64,000 nt of DNA from Pseudaminobacter soli (ex Li et al. 2025) (GCF_003012705.1 NZ_PXYL01000010.1:1-64000), one strand, 5' to 3'. Counted from the first letter of the stretch, positions 18,604 through 28,468 are shown. Notes: generated by a model not told the origin, from the letters alone. Numbers and translations are program-made.

Positions 18604-19587
18604 ATGAACAAGTCCTTCCAGCGCATTCCCGGTACGCGAAAACTTCCTGAATCGCTGCGCGGCGGCGTCGTCGCGATCGGCAATTTCGACGGCGTGCATC
18701 GCGGTCATCAGGCGGTGCTGGGCCGGGCGCTGGACGAAGCGGCGCGGCGAGGTGTGCCGGCGCTGGTGCTGACGTTCGACCCGCATCCGCGCACCGTGTT
18801 CCGCCCGGACGTGCCGCTGTTTCAGCTGACGCCGGCGCCGATGAAGGCGCGGATTTTGGCGGATCTCGGCTTCGCCGCCGTGGTCGAGCAGCCGTTTAAC
18901 CGCGAATTCGCCTCGCTCGACGCGGAGAGTTTCGTCACCGGGATCCTCGACACCAATCTCGGCATCAGCCACGCGGTGACCGGTTTTGATTTCCATTTCG
19001 GCAAGAACCGCCAAGGCGGCCCGGCCTTCCTGATGGAAGCGGGCGAGCGTCATGGCTTTGGCGTGACGCTGGTCGATGCCTTCCGCGACGAGGGGGCCGA
19101 GATCGTCTCCTCGAGCCGTATCCGCGAGCTTCTCTGCGAAGGGGAGGTGGCGCAGGCCGCCGGTCTGCTCGGCTATCGCTACACGGTCGAGGCGGAGGTG
19201 ACACGTGGCAAGCAGCTTGGCCGCACGCTCGGCTTTCCTACCGCCAACATGGCGCTGCCGGAAAGCTGCGGCCTTAAGCATGGCATCTATGCGGTACGCT
19301 TTCGCCGCGCCGACGGCACGCTGCATGACGGCGTGGCGAGCTTCGGCCGTCGCCCGACGGTGGACACCGACGGGGCGCCGCTGCTCGAGACCTTCCTGTT
19401 CGACTTTGCCGGCGACCTTTATGGCGAAACCTGCCAGGTGTCGTTGTTCGGCTATCTGCGCGGCGAAGTGAAGTTCGACGGACTCGATCCTCTCGTCGTG
19501 CAGATGAAGCGCGACGAACAGGAGGCGCGAGCCTTGCTTGCCGGTGTCAGGCCCCTGTCGGAGCTAGACGGTGCTCTTGCTTTCTAG
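18604..19587 (+). CDS. ribF: Bifunctional riboflavin kinase / FAD synthetase
   Basis: RibF phosphorylates riboflavin to FMN and adenylates FMN to FAD. The 327-residue protein has the N-terminal nucleotidyl-transferase domain with AIGNFDGVHRGHQAVL (HxGH type) and the SSSRIRELLCEGEVAQA segment. The C-terminal riboflavin kinase domain follows, with GRTLGFPTANMALP as its signature. The ATG at 18604 gives the family length; an upstream open frame overlaps the HAD gene and is not used. Its last 24 bases overlap the end of the convergent HdeD-like gene. It supplies FAD for flavoproteins such as those at both ends of this window. Confidence 0.97.
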   Translation: MNKSFQRIPGTRKLPESLRGGVVAIGNFDGVHRGHQAVLGRALDEAARRGVPALVLTFDPHPRTVFRPDVPLFQLTPAPMKARILADLGFAAVVEQPFNREFASLDAESFVTGILDTNLGISHAVTGFDFHFGKNRQGGPAFLMEAGERHGFGVTLVDAFRDEGAEIVSSSRIRELLCEGEVAQAAGLLGYRYTVEAEVTRGKQLGRTLGFPTANMALPESCGLKHGIYAVRFRRADGTLHDGVASFGRRPTVDTDGAPLLETFLFDFAGDLYGETCQVSLFGYLRGEVKFDGLDPLVVQMKRDEQEARALLAGVRPLSELDGALAF

Positions 19588-20157
19588 CGCAGGCGCGTTT
19601 TTCAACGCGATGCCGAAGGCGATGTAGGCCCAGCCCTGGAAGACCAAGTCGACCGCCAGGAACACGCCGAGCACCCACAGGCTGTTGGTCGGCCAGCGGA
19701 AGGCGATGATCAGGCCGACCAGGATCGAAATGATGCCGGCCGCAACCACCCAGCCCCAACCCGATACCGAGCGATCCGAGAAGGCAACCCACAGGCGCAA
19801 GATGCCTGCGGCAATCAGGCTGACTGCGAGCAGGAAGGTCAGCGCCACCGAAGCCAGGAGCGGATTCCAGAAGGCCAGGAAACCGGCGATGGCATAGAGC
19901 AGGCCGCTCAGGAACCACCAGAAGAAGCTGCCCCAGGTCTTAACGCCGAAGGAGTGGATGATCTCGACGATGCCGCCGATCAGCATCAGGATGCCGATGA
20001 CATAGACCGAGGCGATGGTGGCGAGGAACAGATTGCCGAATGCGATGCCGCCGAAGATGAGGAACAATATTCCTAGAACTACGAACCAGCCCCATTTGGT
20101 TCGTGTTTCGGAAAGTGCTTTCTTGAAGTCGTCGGGCATGTCGGAATTCAAGGTCAT
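19564..20157 (-). CDS. HdeD family membrane protein (DUF308)
   Basis: The 197-residue protein has six hydrophobic helices arranged as repeated DUF308 pairs, for example WGWFVVLGILFLIFGGIAF near the N-terminus and WGWVVAAGIISILVGLIIA near residue 140. E. coli HdeD protects against acid at high cell density. The mechanism is unknown. The start at 20157 has GGAGG eight bases upstream. The 3' end overlaps ribF by 24 bases, tail to tail, which leaves no room for a terminator between the two. Confidence 0.88.
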   Translation of the reverse strand: MTLNSDMPDDFKKALSETRTKWGWFVVLGILFLIFGGIAFGNLFLATIASVYVIGILMLIGGIVEIIHSFGVKTWGSFFWWFLSGLLYAIAGFLAFWNPLLASVALTFLLAVSLIAAGILRLWVAFSDRSVSGWGWVVAAGIISILVGLIIAFRWPTNSLWVLGVFLAVDLVFQGWAYIAFGIALKNAPALESKSTV

Positions 20158-20366
20158 GGTCGCCACCTCCAATGGTGATGATGAAGAAGTCCCGGCAAAA
20201 CGCCTGCTGATAAGGTAGCGCGCCCGTCCAACCCGTCCAGACACCTAAATGGTTGGCCTGTTTGACAAAGATCGACGGTGTTTCTTCGGATTTAAGTCAA
20301 ATTTTACCAAATATGCCCCACTGCTCCGAGCACGAGCGGTTGTGTTTCGAGTACGCGCGGGGAGTA

Positions 20367-21170
20367 ATGGTGTTTTGGAATAGAATGTCGGCAGCCCTGT
20401 CGGTGGCTGTCGTCCTTGGTTTTTCGAGCGGCTCCGCTGCCGCCGACAGCTGGTTCAGCGGCGACTGGTATCTGCAGGTGGGCGCAGCAGGATTCCGTGC
20501 CCCCAAGTTCGAAGGCGCGAAAGGCCACATTTTCAGCGCTTCTCCGCTGATCTCGCTGGGTAGGGCGGGGTCGCAGGTGCGCTTCACCTCGCGCAACGAC
20601 AACATGTCTTTCTCGCTGCTCGACGTCGGCACGTTGCGCGCCGGCCCGGTGGGCAAGATCGTGTGGGGCCGCAGCAGCGGCGACGCGGAGCTGAAGGGGC
20701 TCGACTCGGTCAAGTGGGGTGCCGAGGCCGGCGTCTTCGCCGAAGTCTACCCCACCGACTGGCTGCGCATCCGTGGCGAGGTGCGGCGAGGCTTCCGCTC
20801 ACATAGCGGCGTGGTGACCGACGTGTTTGTCGATGCCTTCCAGGATGTGACCCCGACCGTGCGCATTTCAGGCGGCCCGAGGCTTCAGGTCGGTTCGGCC
20901 AAGTATCTCGATGCCTATTATGGCGTGACGCCCGCGGAATCGGCCCGCTCGGGCCTGCGGCCGTACAAGTCCGATACCAGCCTGAGTGCAGTCGGCGTCG
21001 GCGGCGAGATAAAATGGCGAACCACCGATGCGATCACCACCAGCGCGTTCGGCGAATATCGGCGGCTGATGGGATCGGCCAGGGATTCGAGCCTGGTGCG
21101 TCAGCGCGGTTCGGCAAACCAGCTGATGCTTGGCGTTTCGGCCACCTATCGCTTCGATTTCACCATGTAG
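20367..21170 (+). CDS. MipA/OmpV family outer-membrane protein
   Basis: The 267-residue protein starts with a signal peptide (hydrophobic to about residue 22, cleavage likely near SAAADS). The rest is beta-strand-rich and ends in an aromatic C-terminal strand (SATYRFDFTM), near the usual terminal-aromatic rule for beta-barrels. Segments such as GDWYLQVGAAGFRAPKFEG and GGGEIKWR-type turns fit MipA/OmpV proteins, which scaffold murein hydrolase–synthase complexes or act as porins. GGGGAG precedes the ATG at 20367; 20385 is an alternative. Residues 107–130 face no recognised motif. It is divergent from the HdeD-like gene. Confidence 0.75.
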   Translation: MVFWNRMSAALSVAVVLGFSSGSAAADSWFSGDWYLQVGAAGFRAPKFEGAKGHIFSASPLISLGRAGSQVRFTSRNDNMSFSLLDVGTLRAGPVGKIVWGRSSGDAELKGLDSVKWGAEAGVFAEVYPTDWLRIRGEVRRGFRSHSGVVTDVFVDAFQDVTPTVRISGGPRLQVGSAKYLDAYYGVTPAESARSGLRPYKSDTSLSAVGVGGEIKWRTTDAITTSAFGEYRRLMGSARDSSLVRQRGSANQLMLGVSATYRFDFTM

Positions 21171-21404
21171 CGAAGGCAACTCGCCATTATGTGCTTTATT
21201 CTCAGGCCGGGCTCCATTAAAAGCGCGGCCATGAGATGTCTCGCGCCCGTCTTCGCGATCGCTATACGAATTACGGGCCCGGCCTTCCGGGTGGCCTGAC
21301 GCTGCCCGAAAGTCCGGGATGTTTGCCTGCGCGCCCCTGGCGCTTCCCCGATAAGACAGTTGAACGCCCGCTGCGGCTTCGCCGGGCAATCCGATGGCAA
21401 GACA

Positions 21405-24326
21405 ATGACTGACACGTCCGAAAAGCTCGATTACTCCAAAACCCTTTATCTGCCGCAGACCGAATTTCCGATGCGCGCCGGCTTGCCCGAGAAGGAACCG
21501 GTGACGGTCGCCCGCTGGCAGAAGATGGACCTTTACAAGCGCCTGCGCGAAAGTGCGGCCGGCCGCGAAAAGTTCGTGCTGCATGACGGCCCGCCCTATG
21601 CCAACGGCAACATCCATATCGGCCACGCGCTGAACAAGGTGCTGAAGGATGTCATCACCCGCTCGTTCCAGATGCGCGGCCGCGACTCGAACTATGTGCC
21701 GGGCTGGGACTGCCACGGCCTGCCGATCGAGTGGAAGATCGAGGAAAAGTATCGCGCCGCCGGCAAGAACAAGGACGAGGTACCGGTCAACGAGTTCCGC
21801 CAGGAATGCCGCGACTTTGCCGCGCACTGGATCGGCGTGCAGACCGAGGAGTTCCTGCGGCTCGGCGTCGTCGGCGATTTCAAGAACCCGTACACGACCA
21901 TGGCCTTCCACGCCGAGGCGCGGATCGCCGGTGAGCTTTTGAAGTTCGCCAAGTCCGGCCAGCTTTATCGCGGCTCCAAGCCGGTGATGTGGTCGGTGGT
22001 CGAGCGCACGGCGCTGGCCGAGGCCGAGGTCGAGTACCAGGACTACGAGTCCGACACGATCTGGGTGAAGTTCCCGGTCGAGAAGGGCGTGCCTGCGCTG
22101 GAAGGCACGCATGTCGTCATCTGGACGACCACGCCCTGGACCATCCCCGGCAACCGTGCCGTCGCCTATTCGGCGCGCGTCAGCTATGGACTCTACGAAG
22201 TCACGGCAGCCGAAAACGACTTTGGGCCGCAGCCGGGCGAAAAGCTGATCTTCGCCGACGCGCTGGCGGAAGAGGCCTCGGCCAAGGCCAAGGTGAAGTT
22301 GAATCTGCTTCGTAGCGTTTCGGCCGAAGAGCTTGGAAGCCTGACGCTTTCCCACCCGCTCGAGAGCTTGGGCGGCGGCTACGAATTCCCGGTGCCGATG
22401 CTCCCAGGTGAGCACGTCACCGACGATGCCGGTACCGGCTTCGTGCACACCGCGCCCGGCCATGGCCGCGAGGACTTCGATGCCTGGATGGATGCCGTCA
22501 AGGATCTGGAAAAGTATGGTATCGACACACGCATCCCCTTCACAGTCGATGATGCCGGCTACTTCACCAAGGACGCGCCGGGCTTCGGTCCGGACCGCGA
22601 GGGTGGAGCGGCACGCGTTATCGACGACCATGGCAAGAAGGGCGACGCCAACAAGGCGGTGATCGACGAGCTCATCAAGCGCAACATGCTGTTTGCGCGC
22701 GGCCGGCTGAAGCACAGCTACCCGCATAGCTGGCGCTCGAAGAAGCCGGTCATCTTCCGCAACACGCCGCAGTGGTTCGTCTATATGGACAAGGAGCTGG
22801 GCGACGCCACCACGCTGCGCAGCCGCGCGCTGAAGGCTATCGACGACACCCGCTTCGTGCCGGCAGCCGGCCAGACGCGCCTGCGCTCGATGATCGAGGA
22901 GCGGCCGGACTGGGTGCTGTCGCGCCAGCGCGCCTGGGGCGTGCCGATCGCCATCTTCGCCGATGCCGACGGCAATGTGCTTGTCGATGAAGAGGTCAAT
23001 GCCCGCATCCTCGACGCCTTCGAGAAGGAAGGTGCGGACGCCTGGTTCGCCGAAGGCGCGCGCGAGCGCTTCCTCGGCTCTCGTGCGAACGAGGACTGGA
23101 CGCAGGTGATGGACATCCTTGACGTCTGGTTCGATTCGGGCTCGACGCACACCTTCACGCTGGAGGACCGCCCGGACCTGAAATGGCCGGCCGACGTCTA
23201 TCTGGAAGGCTCCGACCAGCATCGCGGCTGGTTCCATTCCTCGCTGCTGGAAAGCTGCGGCACGCGCGGCCGCGCGCCCTACAACGCCGTCGTCACCCAT
23301 GGCTTCACCATGGACGAAGAGGGCCGCAAGATGTCGAAGTCGCTCGGTAACACTGTGGTGCCGCAGGACGTCATCAAGCAGTCGGGCGCCGACATCCTGC
23401 GCCTGTGGGTAGTGACGACCGACTATTGGGAAGACCAGCGCCTCGGCAAGAACGTGCTGCAGACCAATATCGACGCCTACCGCAAGCTCAGGAACACCAT
23501 CCGCTGGATGCTCGGCACGCTCGCCCATGACGAAGGCGACGTGGTGCCGGTGGCCGAGATGCCGGAGCTGGAGCGGCTGATGCTGCACCGGCTGGCCGAG
23601 CTCGATGAAATCGTGCGCACCGGCTACGACGCCTTCGAGTTCAAGCGCATCACGCGCGCGCTGCTCGACTTCATGGTGGTGGAGCTGTCGGCCTTCTACT
23701 TCGACATCCGCAAGGACGCGCTTTACTGCGACGCACCCTCGAGCATCCGCCGCAAGGCGGCCGTGCAGGTGGTTCGCCATCTGTTCGACCATCTGGTGAC
23801 GTGGCTGGCGCCGATGCTGCCCTTCACCACCGAAGAAGCCTGGCTGGAACGCTACCCGTCCGCCGAATCGGTGCATCTGGAGCAGTTCCGCGACGTGCCG
23901 GCCGACTGGAAGAACGAGGCGCTGGCCGAGAAGTGGCGCAAGATCCGCCAGGTGCGAAGCGTAGTCACCGGTGCACTCGAACTCGAGCGGGCCAAGAAGG
24001 TCATCGGCTCGTCGCTCGAAGCCGTGCCGGTCGTCTACATCGCCGATGCGTCGCTCGAAGCGGCAATCGCCGATGTCGACATGGCCGAGATCAGCATCAC
24101 CAGCGATCTGGTCGTCTCGCACGATGCCCCGCCGGCGGACGCTTTCTCGCTGCGTGAGGTGCCGGGCGTTGCCGTAGTGGTCGAGAAGGCCGAGGAGAGG
24201 GGCCTGCGCAAATGCGCGCGTTCCTGGCGCTACACCGACGATGTCGGCTCCGATGCCGAGTTCGCCGATGTGTCTGCCCGCGACGCGGCGGCGCTCCACG
24301 AGCTGGAGGCCCTGGGGCGGCTTTGA
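21405..24326 (+). CDS. ileS: Isoleucyl-tRNA synthetase
   Basis: IleRS charges tRNA-Ile and edits valine. The 973-residue class I synthetase has the HIGH motif as [12 protein letters not shown] (about residue 70) and the KMSKS motif as [12 protein letters not shown] (about residue 640). [13 protein letters not shown] marks the editing domain. The C-terminal cysteine zinc knuckle of E. coli type is not seen; only one nearby cysteine (RKCARSW) is present, as is usual in alphaproteobacterial forms. The ATG at 21405 gives [14 protein letters not shown], the typical rhizobial N-terminus, and a 15-codon longer frame lacks support. It follows ribF and the two short genes in the common rhizobial order. 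Confidence 0.98.
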   Translation: MTDTSEKLDYSKTLYLPQTEFPMRAGLPEKEPVTVARWQKMDLYKRLRESAAGREKFVLHDGPPYANGNIHIGHALNKVLKDVITRSFQMRGRDSNYVPGWDCHGLPIEWKIEEKYRAAGKNKDEVPVNEFRQECRDFAAHWIGVQTEEFLRLGVVGDFKNPYTTMAFHAEARIAGELLKFAKSGQLYRGSKPVMWSVVERTALAEAEVEYQDYESDTIWVKFPVEKGVPALEGTHVVIWTTTPWTIPGNRAVAYSARVSYGLYEVTAAENDFGPQPGEKLIFADALAEEASAKAKVKLNLLRSVSAEELGSLTLSHPLESLGGGYEFPVPMLPGEHVTDDAGTGFVHTAPGHGREDFDAWMDAVKDLEKYGIDTRIPFTVDDAGYFTKDAPGFGPDREGGAARVIDDHGKKGDANKAVIDELIKRNMLFARGRLKHSYPHSWRSKKPVIFRNTPQWFVYMDKELGDATTLRSRALKAIDDTRFVPAAGQTRLRSMIEERPDWVLSRQRAWGVPIAIFADADGNVLVDEEVNARILDAFEKEGADAWFAEGARERFLGSRANEDWTQVMDILDVWFDSGSTHTFTLEDRPDLKWPADVYLEGSDQHRGWFHSSLLESCGTRGRAPYNAVVTHGFTMDEEGRKMSKSLGNTVVPQDVIKQSGADILRLWVVTTDYWEDQRLGKNVLQTNIDAYRKLRNTIRWMLGTLAHDEGDVVPVAEMPELERLMLHRLAELDEIVRTGYDAFEFKRITRALLDFMVVELSAFYFDIRKDALYCDAPSSIRRKAAVQVVRHLFDHLVTWLAPMLPFTTEEAWLERYPSAESVHLEQFRDVPADWKNEALAEKWRKIRQVRSVVTGALELERAKKVIGSSLEAVPVVYIADASLEAAIADVDMAEISITSDLVVSHDAPPADAFSLREVPGVAVVVEKAEERGLRKCARSWRYTDDVGSDAEFADVSARDAAALHELEALGRL

Positions 24327-24422
24327 TGCAACACCCTTGGGGGCACGGCTGCGCGGTCGTTGCCCTTCGGGGGCGCTTGGGTTAAAAGCCCGGAACCCGG
24401 CTGACAAATTGTCGCCGGATTC

Positions 24423-24464
24423 CCGTCAGATGACGGAGCGGGGATTACCGGACGTTAGTCCGGT
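24423..24464 (+). other. Two consecutive perfect hairpins between ileS and the lipoprotein gene
   Basis: CCGTCA-GA-TGACGG (24423–24436) is followed by ACCGGAC-GTTA-GTCCGGT (24447–24464). Neither has a T-run, so they are not typical terminators. They end 31 bases before the lipoprotein start and could be part of its leader or protein-binding dyads. Confidence 0.5.
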
Positions 24465-24495
24465 GTCATTCGGCGAGAGCGAGAGGCGGTTTGCA

Positions 24496-25179
24496 GTGAA
24501 ATTTTCTGGCATGACTGAAAAGACGCGCGCGCGGGTCGCTCTGCTGGCTCTCGTAGCTTCCGGCCTCTCGGTGTCGGGATGCGTGAGCTCGCCCACCTAT
24601 GGCACGGACAAGACCTCGACCGAGCAGCTCGTCGGCGACGTCAGCGGCATTCTTTCAGTGGCGCCGAAGCGGCACGAGAGCATCGACTACAAGCCGCGCC
24701 CGGATTTGGTGAAGCCCAAGGCGGGTGAGAAGCCGAACCTGCCGGCGCCGCAGCAGAGCATCGTCACGGCCGACAACACCGTCTGGCCGGAATCGCCCGA
24801 GCAACGCCGCGCCCGCCTGCGCGCCGAGGCGACCGCCAACCGCGACAAGCCGGGTTGGACGCCGGGCATTCAGGGCGATACGGAGGCGCCGTCCTCGGCT
24901 GACCCCCAGTCGGCCAACGGCTCGCAGCGTGCCTTTGAATCGGGCATTCTCAAGCCCGGCAACGAAAAGGCACAGCGCGAGGCCTTCAACAAGCGCCTGG
25001 CCGAGAGCAAGCAGGGCAACGCGTCGACGCGCAAATATCTGAGCGAGCCGCCGCTGGACTATCGTCAGCCTTCCGCGAACGCCCCGGTCGGTGACGTCGG
25101 CGAGGACGAGTATAAGAAGGAACGCCGTCTGAAAGCCGCTGCAGGCAAAAGCAGCTGGCGCAGCATCTGGCCCTGGTAA
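24496..25179 (+). CDS. Putative lipoprotein of unknown function
   Basis: The 227-residue protein has a lipoprotein signal peptide: charged start, hydrophobic ALLALVASGL, and lipobox LSVSGC with the modified cysteine at about residue 29 from the GTG start. The mature part is hydrophilic, proline- and charge-rich and probably disordered, and ends in a Trp-rich tail (SSWRSIWPW). GTG at 24496 has GAGAGGCGG upstream; ATG at 24511 is the alternative. Homologous hypothetical lipoproteins follow ileS in many rhizobia, to my knowledge. I recognise no domain, and the lipid anchor suggests the inner leaflet of the outer membrane. Confidence 0.72.
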   Translation: MKFSGMTEKTRARVALLALVASGLSVSGCVSSPTYGTDKTSTEQLVGDVSGILSVAPKRHESIDYKPRPDLVKPKAGEKPNLPAPQQSIVTADNTVWPESPEQRRARLRAEATANRDKPGWTPGIQGDTEAPSSADPQSANGSQRAFESGILKPGNEKAQREAFNKRLAESKQGNASTRKYLSEPPLDYRQPSANAPVGDVGEDEYKKERRLKAAAGKSSWRSIWPW

Positions 25180-25212
25180 AGAGGGCCGGTCGGGTTTCCG
25201 TTGCTGCGAGCG

Positions 25213-25665
25213 TCAGGGCTCGCGGCGCGCCTGAAAAAACTCCTTGAGCAGCTTGGCGGCGTCGCTTTCCGCGATGCCTGGATAGATATCCGGCGTATGA
25301 TGGCAGGTGGGCGAGGCGAAAAACCTGACGCCGTTGACCACCGCTCCGCCTTTTTCATCCGCTGCCCCGTAATAGAGACGACGGATGCGCGCGAATGAAA
25401 TTGCGCCGGCGCACATTGTGCAGGGTTCGAGCGTGACGTAGAGATCGAGATCGGTCAGCCGCTCCGCCGATAGCTTCTGCGAGGCTTCGCGGATGGCCAG
25501 CATTTCGGCATGGGCGGTAGGGTCGTTGAGTTCGCGCGTGCGGTTTCCGGCGCTTGCGACGACGGTATTCTCGCTGGCCAGGACTGCGCCGACCGGCACT
25601 TCGCCGCGTGCTGCAGCCGCTTCGGCCTCGGCAAGCGCCAGCGCCATGAAATCCGGTCGTTTCAA
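25213..25665 (-). CDS. tadA: tRNA-specific adenosine deaminase
   Basis: TadA converts A34 to inosine in tRNA-Arg(ACG). The 150-residue protein has the zinc site of the cytidine/deoxycytidylate deaminase fold: TAHAEMLAI (His ligand and catalytic Glu) and LEPCTMCAGAI (two Cys ligands). VPVGAVL and the C-terminal FFQARR are also typical of TadA. The start is TTG at 25665 with GAGGAG nine bases upstream; ATG at 25647 (residue 7) is the alternative. It is divergent from the pseudouridine synthase gene, so two RNA-modification genes share this 66-base intergenic region. Confidence 0.93.
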   Translation of the reverse strand: MKRPDFMALALAEAEAAAARGEVPVGAVLASENTVVASAGNRTRELNDPTAHAEMLAIREASQKLSAERLTDLDLYVTLEPCTMCAGAISFARIRRLYYGAADEKGGAVVNGVRFFASPTCHHTPDIYPGIAESDAAKLLKEFFQARREP

Positions 25666-25731
25666 GCCGTTATTCTCCTCGCAAGTGTGAAGTGTTCCTG
25701 TTATCTACCGCCCCGGAAAGGCAAATGCCAC

Positions 25732-27933
25732 ATGGATGACGATCGAAAGAAATTTCCGCGCAAGGGCGGATCGAAACCGGGTGGGCCGCGCGGACGCGAT
25801 GGCGCGCCGCACAAAGGCGGAAAACCGGGATTTTCAAGCAAGCCGCGCGCCGAGGGAGCAAAACCCTTCGTGAAGCGCGATCGCGATGGCGAACGGCCCT
25901 TTGCCAAGCGGCGCGACGATGCCATCGGCAGCGAACGCCCCAAGCGCGAATTCCGCCGTGACGACCGGCCGCGCGAGGACGGCGAAGGCGGTTTCCGCAA
26001 GCCGCGCGCCGAAGGGGCAAAACCCTTCGTGAAGCGCGATCGCGATGGCGAACGGCCCTTTGCCAAGCGGCGCGACGATGCCGTCGGCAGCGATCGCCCC
26101 AAGCGCGAATTCCGCCGTGACGACCGGCCGCGCGAGGACGGTGAAGGCGGTTTCCGCAAGCCGCGCGCCGAAGGGGCAAAACCCTTCGTGAAGCGCGATC
26201 GCGATGGCGAACGGCCCTTTGCCAAGCGGCGCGACGATGCCCATGGCAGCGACCGCCCCAAGCGCGAATTCCGCCGCGACGACCGTCCCCGCGAGGACGG
26301 CGAAGGCGGTTTCCGCAGGCCGCGAGCTGAAGGAGAAAGACCCTTCGAGAAGCGTGGTCCGCGTCCGGGCCGGGCCGAACGTGCGGAAGCACGCGGCGAG
26401 GAATTTTCGCGCGAGAATCGCAATGAAGAGTTCCGTGGCGAACGGCCCGCACGCCAGTTCGACCGTCCGCGCTCCCCGCGTGAAGGCGGCTTCGAAGGTC
26501 GCCCGCGTCCCACAGGCGACAGGCCCAGGGGGCCGCGGCCAGCAGGCGCGGAGCGCAAGCCATTTGTTCGCGCGCACACCGAAGAGGAAGCGCCGGGCGA
26601 ACGCATCGCCAAGCGGCTGGCGCGCGTGGGCATCGCCTCGCGCCGTGACGCCGAGGAACTGATCGCAGCCGGGCGCGTGCGCGTCAACGGCCAGGTGCTG
26701 ACCTCGCCGGCCTTCAACGTGATGCCGCAGGACCACATCGAACTCGACGGCGAGGTCATTCCGCCGGTCGAGCGGACGCGCCTGTTCCTGTTCCATAAGC
26801 CGGGCGGCCTGGTGACGACGAACCGGGATCCGGAAGGCCGCAAGACCATCTTCGACGTCCTGCCGACTGATCTGCCCCGGCTGGTGACCATCGGTCGTCT
26901 CGACATCAACACCGAGGGCCTGCTGCTGCTGACCAATGACGGCGGCCTGGCACGTGTGCTTGAACTGCCGGCCACGGGCTGGCTGCGCCGCTACCGCGTG
27001 CGCGTTCATGGCAAGGTCGACGAGAAGCAGCTGGCCGGGCTGAAGGACGGCATCGCCGTCGATGGCGTGTTCTACGGCGCCGTCGAGGCTTCGCTGGACC
27101 GCGAGCAGGGCGCCAATGCTTGGCTGACCATCGGCCTGCGCGAGGGCAAGAACCGCGAGGTGAAGAACATCCTCGGCGCGCTCGGCCTCGATGTGACGCG
27201 CCTGATCCGCATCTCCTATGGACCGTTCCAGCTCGGCGAACTGCCGGAAGGTCACGTTCAGGAGCTGAGCGGACGCATGCTGCGCGATCAGCTCGGCGAG
27301 CGACTGATCGAGGAATCCGGCGCCAATTTCGACGCCGACATCATCAAGCCCTTCTCCAACAAGCCGGTCCGTCGTGAATTCGAAAAGCCGTCCGAGGCTG
27401 GCGCACCTGCCAGGGGGCCACGCGCGCCGCGTCCTCTCGACATCGGCGAGGGTGGGCTGATCAAGCGCAACCGCAAGCGCGACGACGATCGTCATCGCGA
27501 AGACATGCGCGACCGCCTGCAGACGAAACCGGATCGCGGCTTCAAGGCCGATCGCGGCGACAAGCACGAGCGCAGCTTCAAGTCCGACCGCGGTGACCGG
27601 CCGGAACGCGGAGCAAAATTCCCGCGCGGCGAAAAGCCGGGTGATGATCGTGCAAGCCGGCCGTTTGAAACGCCGGGCGTGCGCAAGGCCAATGTGTGGA
27701 TGGCGCCGGGCGCTCGTCCGATCGGCAAGGGCAGGGCTGCTGCCGAAAAGGCGGAAGTAGAGGCCCGTAAGTCGGCCAAGCATCACGGCAAGCCTTTCTT
27801 CGATAAGGCAGGCGGCGGCAAGTCGGGTTTCGGCAAGCCGCGCCGTGAGGGCGACGAGGGCAGGGGATCGCGAGGCGGCGACCGTCCGTCGGGTCCGCGG
27901 AGGGGCAAGGGCGATGCGGATCGTCGGCGGTGA
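25732..27933 (+). CDS. RluB/RsuA-type pseudouridine synthase with long disordered repeat arms
   Basis: The 733-residue protein isomerises uridine to pseudouridine, most likely in 23S rRNA as RluB does. The enzyme core occupies only about residues 285–540. An S4 RNA-binding domain (ERIAKRLARVGIASRRDAE) comes first, then the synthase domain with GRLDINTEGLLLL, where Asp391 is the catalytic aspartate, and GLREGKNREVKN. The N-terminal 280 residues are Arg/Lys/Asp/Gly-rich and contain three near-identical 53-residue repeats plus a decayed fourth. The C-terminus is similar low-complexity. Such basic arms are common in rhizobial members but the near-perfect repeats look recent. The rsmD start lies inside its last 20 bases. 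The ribosome site (GGAAAGG) is distant. Confidence 0.93.
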   Translation: MDDDRKKFPRKGGSKPGGPRGRDGAPHKGGKPGFSSKPRAEGAKPFVKRDRDGERPFAKRRDDAIGSERPKREFRRDDRPREDGEGGFRKPRAEGAKPFVKRDRDGERPFAKRRDDAVGSDRPKREFRRDDRPREDGEGGFRKPRAEGAKPFVKRDRDGERPFAKRRDDAHGSDRPKREFRRDDRPREDGEGGFRRPRAEGERPFEKRGPRPGRAERAEARGEEFSRENRNEEFRGERPARQFDRPRSPREGGFEGRPRPTGDRPRGPRPAGAERKPFVRAHTEEEAPGERIAKRLARVGIASRRDAEELIAAGRVRVNGQVLTSPAFNVMPQDHIELDGEVIPPVERTRLFLFHKPGGLVTTNRDPEGRKTIFDVLPTDLPRLVTIGRLDINTEGLLLLTNDGGLARVLELPATGWLRRYRVRVHGKVDEKQLAGLKDGIAVDGVFYGAVEASLDREQGANAWLTIGLREGKNREVKNILGALGLDVTRLIRISYGPFQLGELPEGHVQELSGRMLRDQLGERLIEESGANFDADIIKPFSNKPVRREFEKPSEAGAPARGPRAPRPLDIGEGGLIKRNRKRDDDRHREDMRDRLQTKPDRGFKADRGDKHERSFKSDRGDRPERGAKFPRGEKPGDDRASRPFETPGVRKANVWMAPGARPIGKGRAAAEKAEVEARKSAKHHGKPFFDKAGGGKSGFGKPRREGDEGRGSRGGDRPSGPRRGKGDADRRR
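25840..26316 (+). repeat. Three tandem 159-bp repeats in the pseudouridine synthase gene
   Basis: Units are 25840–25998, 25999–26157 and 26158–26316, each coding 53 residues that begin KPRAEGAKPFVKRDRDGERP. They differ at only a few bases (for example Ile/Val/His at unit residue 29). A degenerate fourth unit begins at 26317 (RPRAEGERPFEK). The 159-bp period keeps the frame, so units can be gained or lost without breaking the gene. Confidence 0.97.
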
Positions 27934-28468
27934 GTTTCGCGGCCGGCCGCTGGCCACGCCGCGCAGCAATTCCATCCGGCCGACCACCGATCGCACCCGC
28001 GAGGCGCTGTTCAATGTGCTTGCGCACCGCTACGCCGACCGGCTGGAAGGTGCGCGGGTGCTCGACCTCTTTGCCGGCACCGGCGCGCTAGGGCTCGAAG
28101 CCATATCGCGCGGTGCAGCCTTCTGCATGTTCGTGGAGGAATCGACAGAAGGGCGCGGATTGATCCGCACCAATGTCGAGGCCTTCGGCCTCACCGGCCG
28201 CACCAAGATCTTCCGGCGCGACGCGGCCGGCCTTGGCCCGGCCGGAACGGTCCAGCCCTTCGGCCTGGTTTTCGCCGACCCGCCCTATGGCAAGGGGCTT
28301 GGCGAAGCCGCGCTCCGCTCGGCCCTGAGTGGCGGCTGGCTGGAGCCGAACGCGCTCTGCGTGGTGGAGGAAACAGCTTCCGTCTCCTTCGAACCCGGGC
28401 CCGATTTCGCCGTCGTCGACGAGCGCAGTTACGGCGATACAATCATTCGATTGATTGAGCGAAACTAG
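27914..28468 (+). CDS. rsmD: 16S rRNA (guanine966-N2)-methyltransferase
   Basis: RsmD methylates G966 of 16S rRNA in the 30S subunit using S-adenosylmethionine. The 184-residue protein begins [13 protein letters not shown], as in the family, and has the SAM motif [15 protein letters not shown] (about residues 48–62). The N6-type catalytic motif DPPY is in [12 protein letters not shown] at 27914 lies within the upstream gene's last 20 bases, in another frame, with AGGGGCAAGG upstream, which suggests coupling. With rlu and tadA it forms an RNA-modification cluster. A terminator follows. Confidence 0.95.
   Translation: MRIVGGEFRGRPLATPRSNSIRPTTDRTREALFNVLAHRYADRLEGARVLDLFAGTGALGLEAISRGAAFCMFVEESTEGRGLIRTNVEAFGLTGRTKIFRRDAAGLGPAGTVQPFGLVFADPPYGKGLGEAALRSALSGGWLEPNALCVVEETASVSFEPGPDFAVVDERSYGDTIIRLIERN

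Noticed and set aside
20868..24407. An 1179-codon open frame on the minus strand opposite MipA and ileS
   Set aside because: The plus strand codes for a clear IleRS with intact motifs. The long antisense frame comes from high GC at codon third positions and its translation is a run of His/Arg/Ala/Gly without any domain.
25840..26316. Repeat array considered as a CRISPR
   Set aside because: Units are 159 bp, coding and contiguous with no spacers, so it is a coding tandem repeat.
25701..28014. Large minus-strand open frames opposite the pseudouridine synthase (424 and 726 codons)
   Set aside because: They mirror the GC-rich 159-bp repeats and lack ribosome sites and family features. The plus strand has the S4 and synthase domains.
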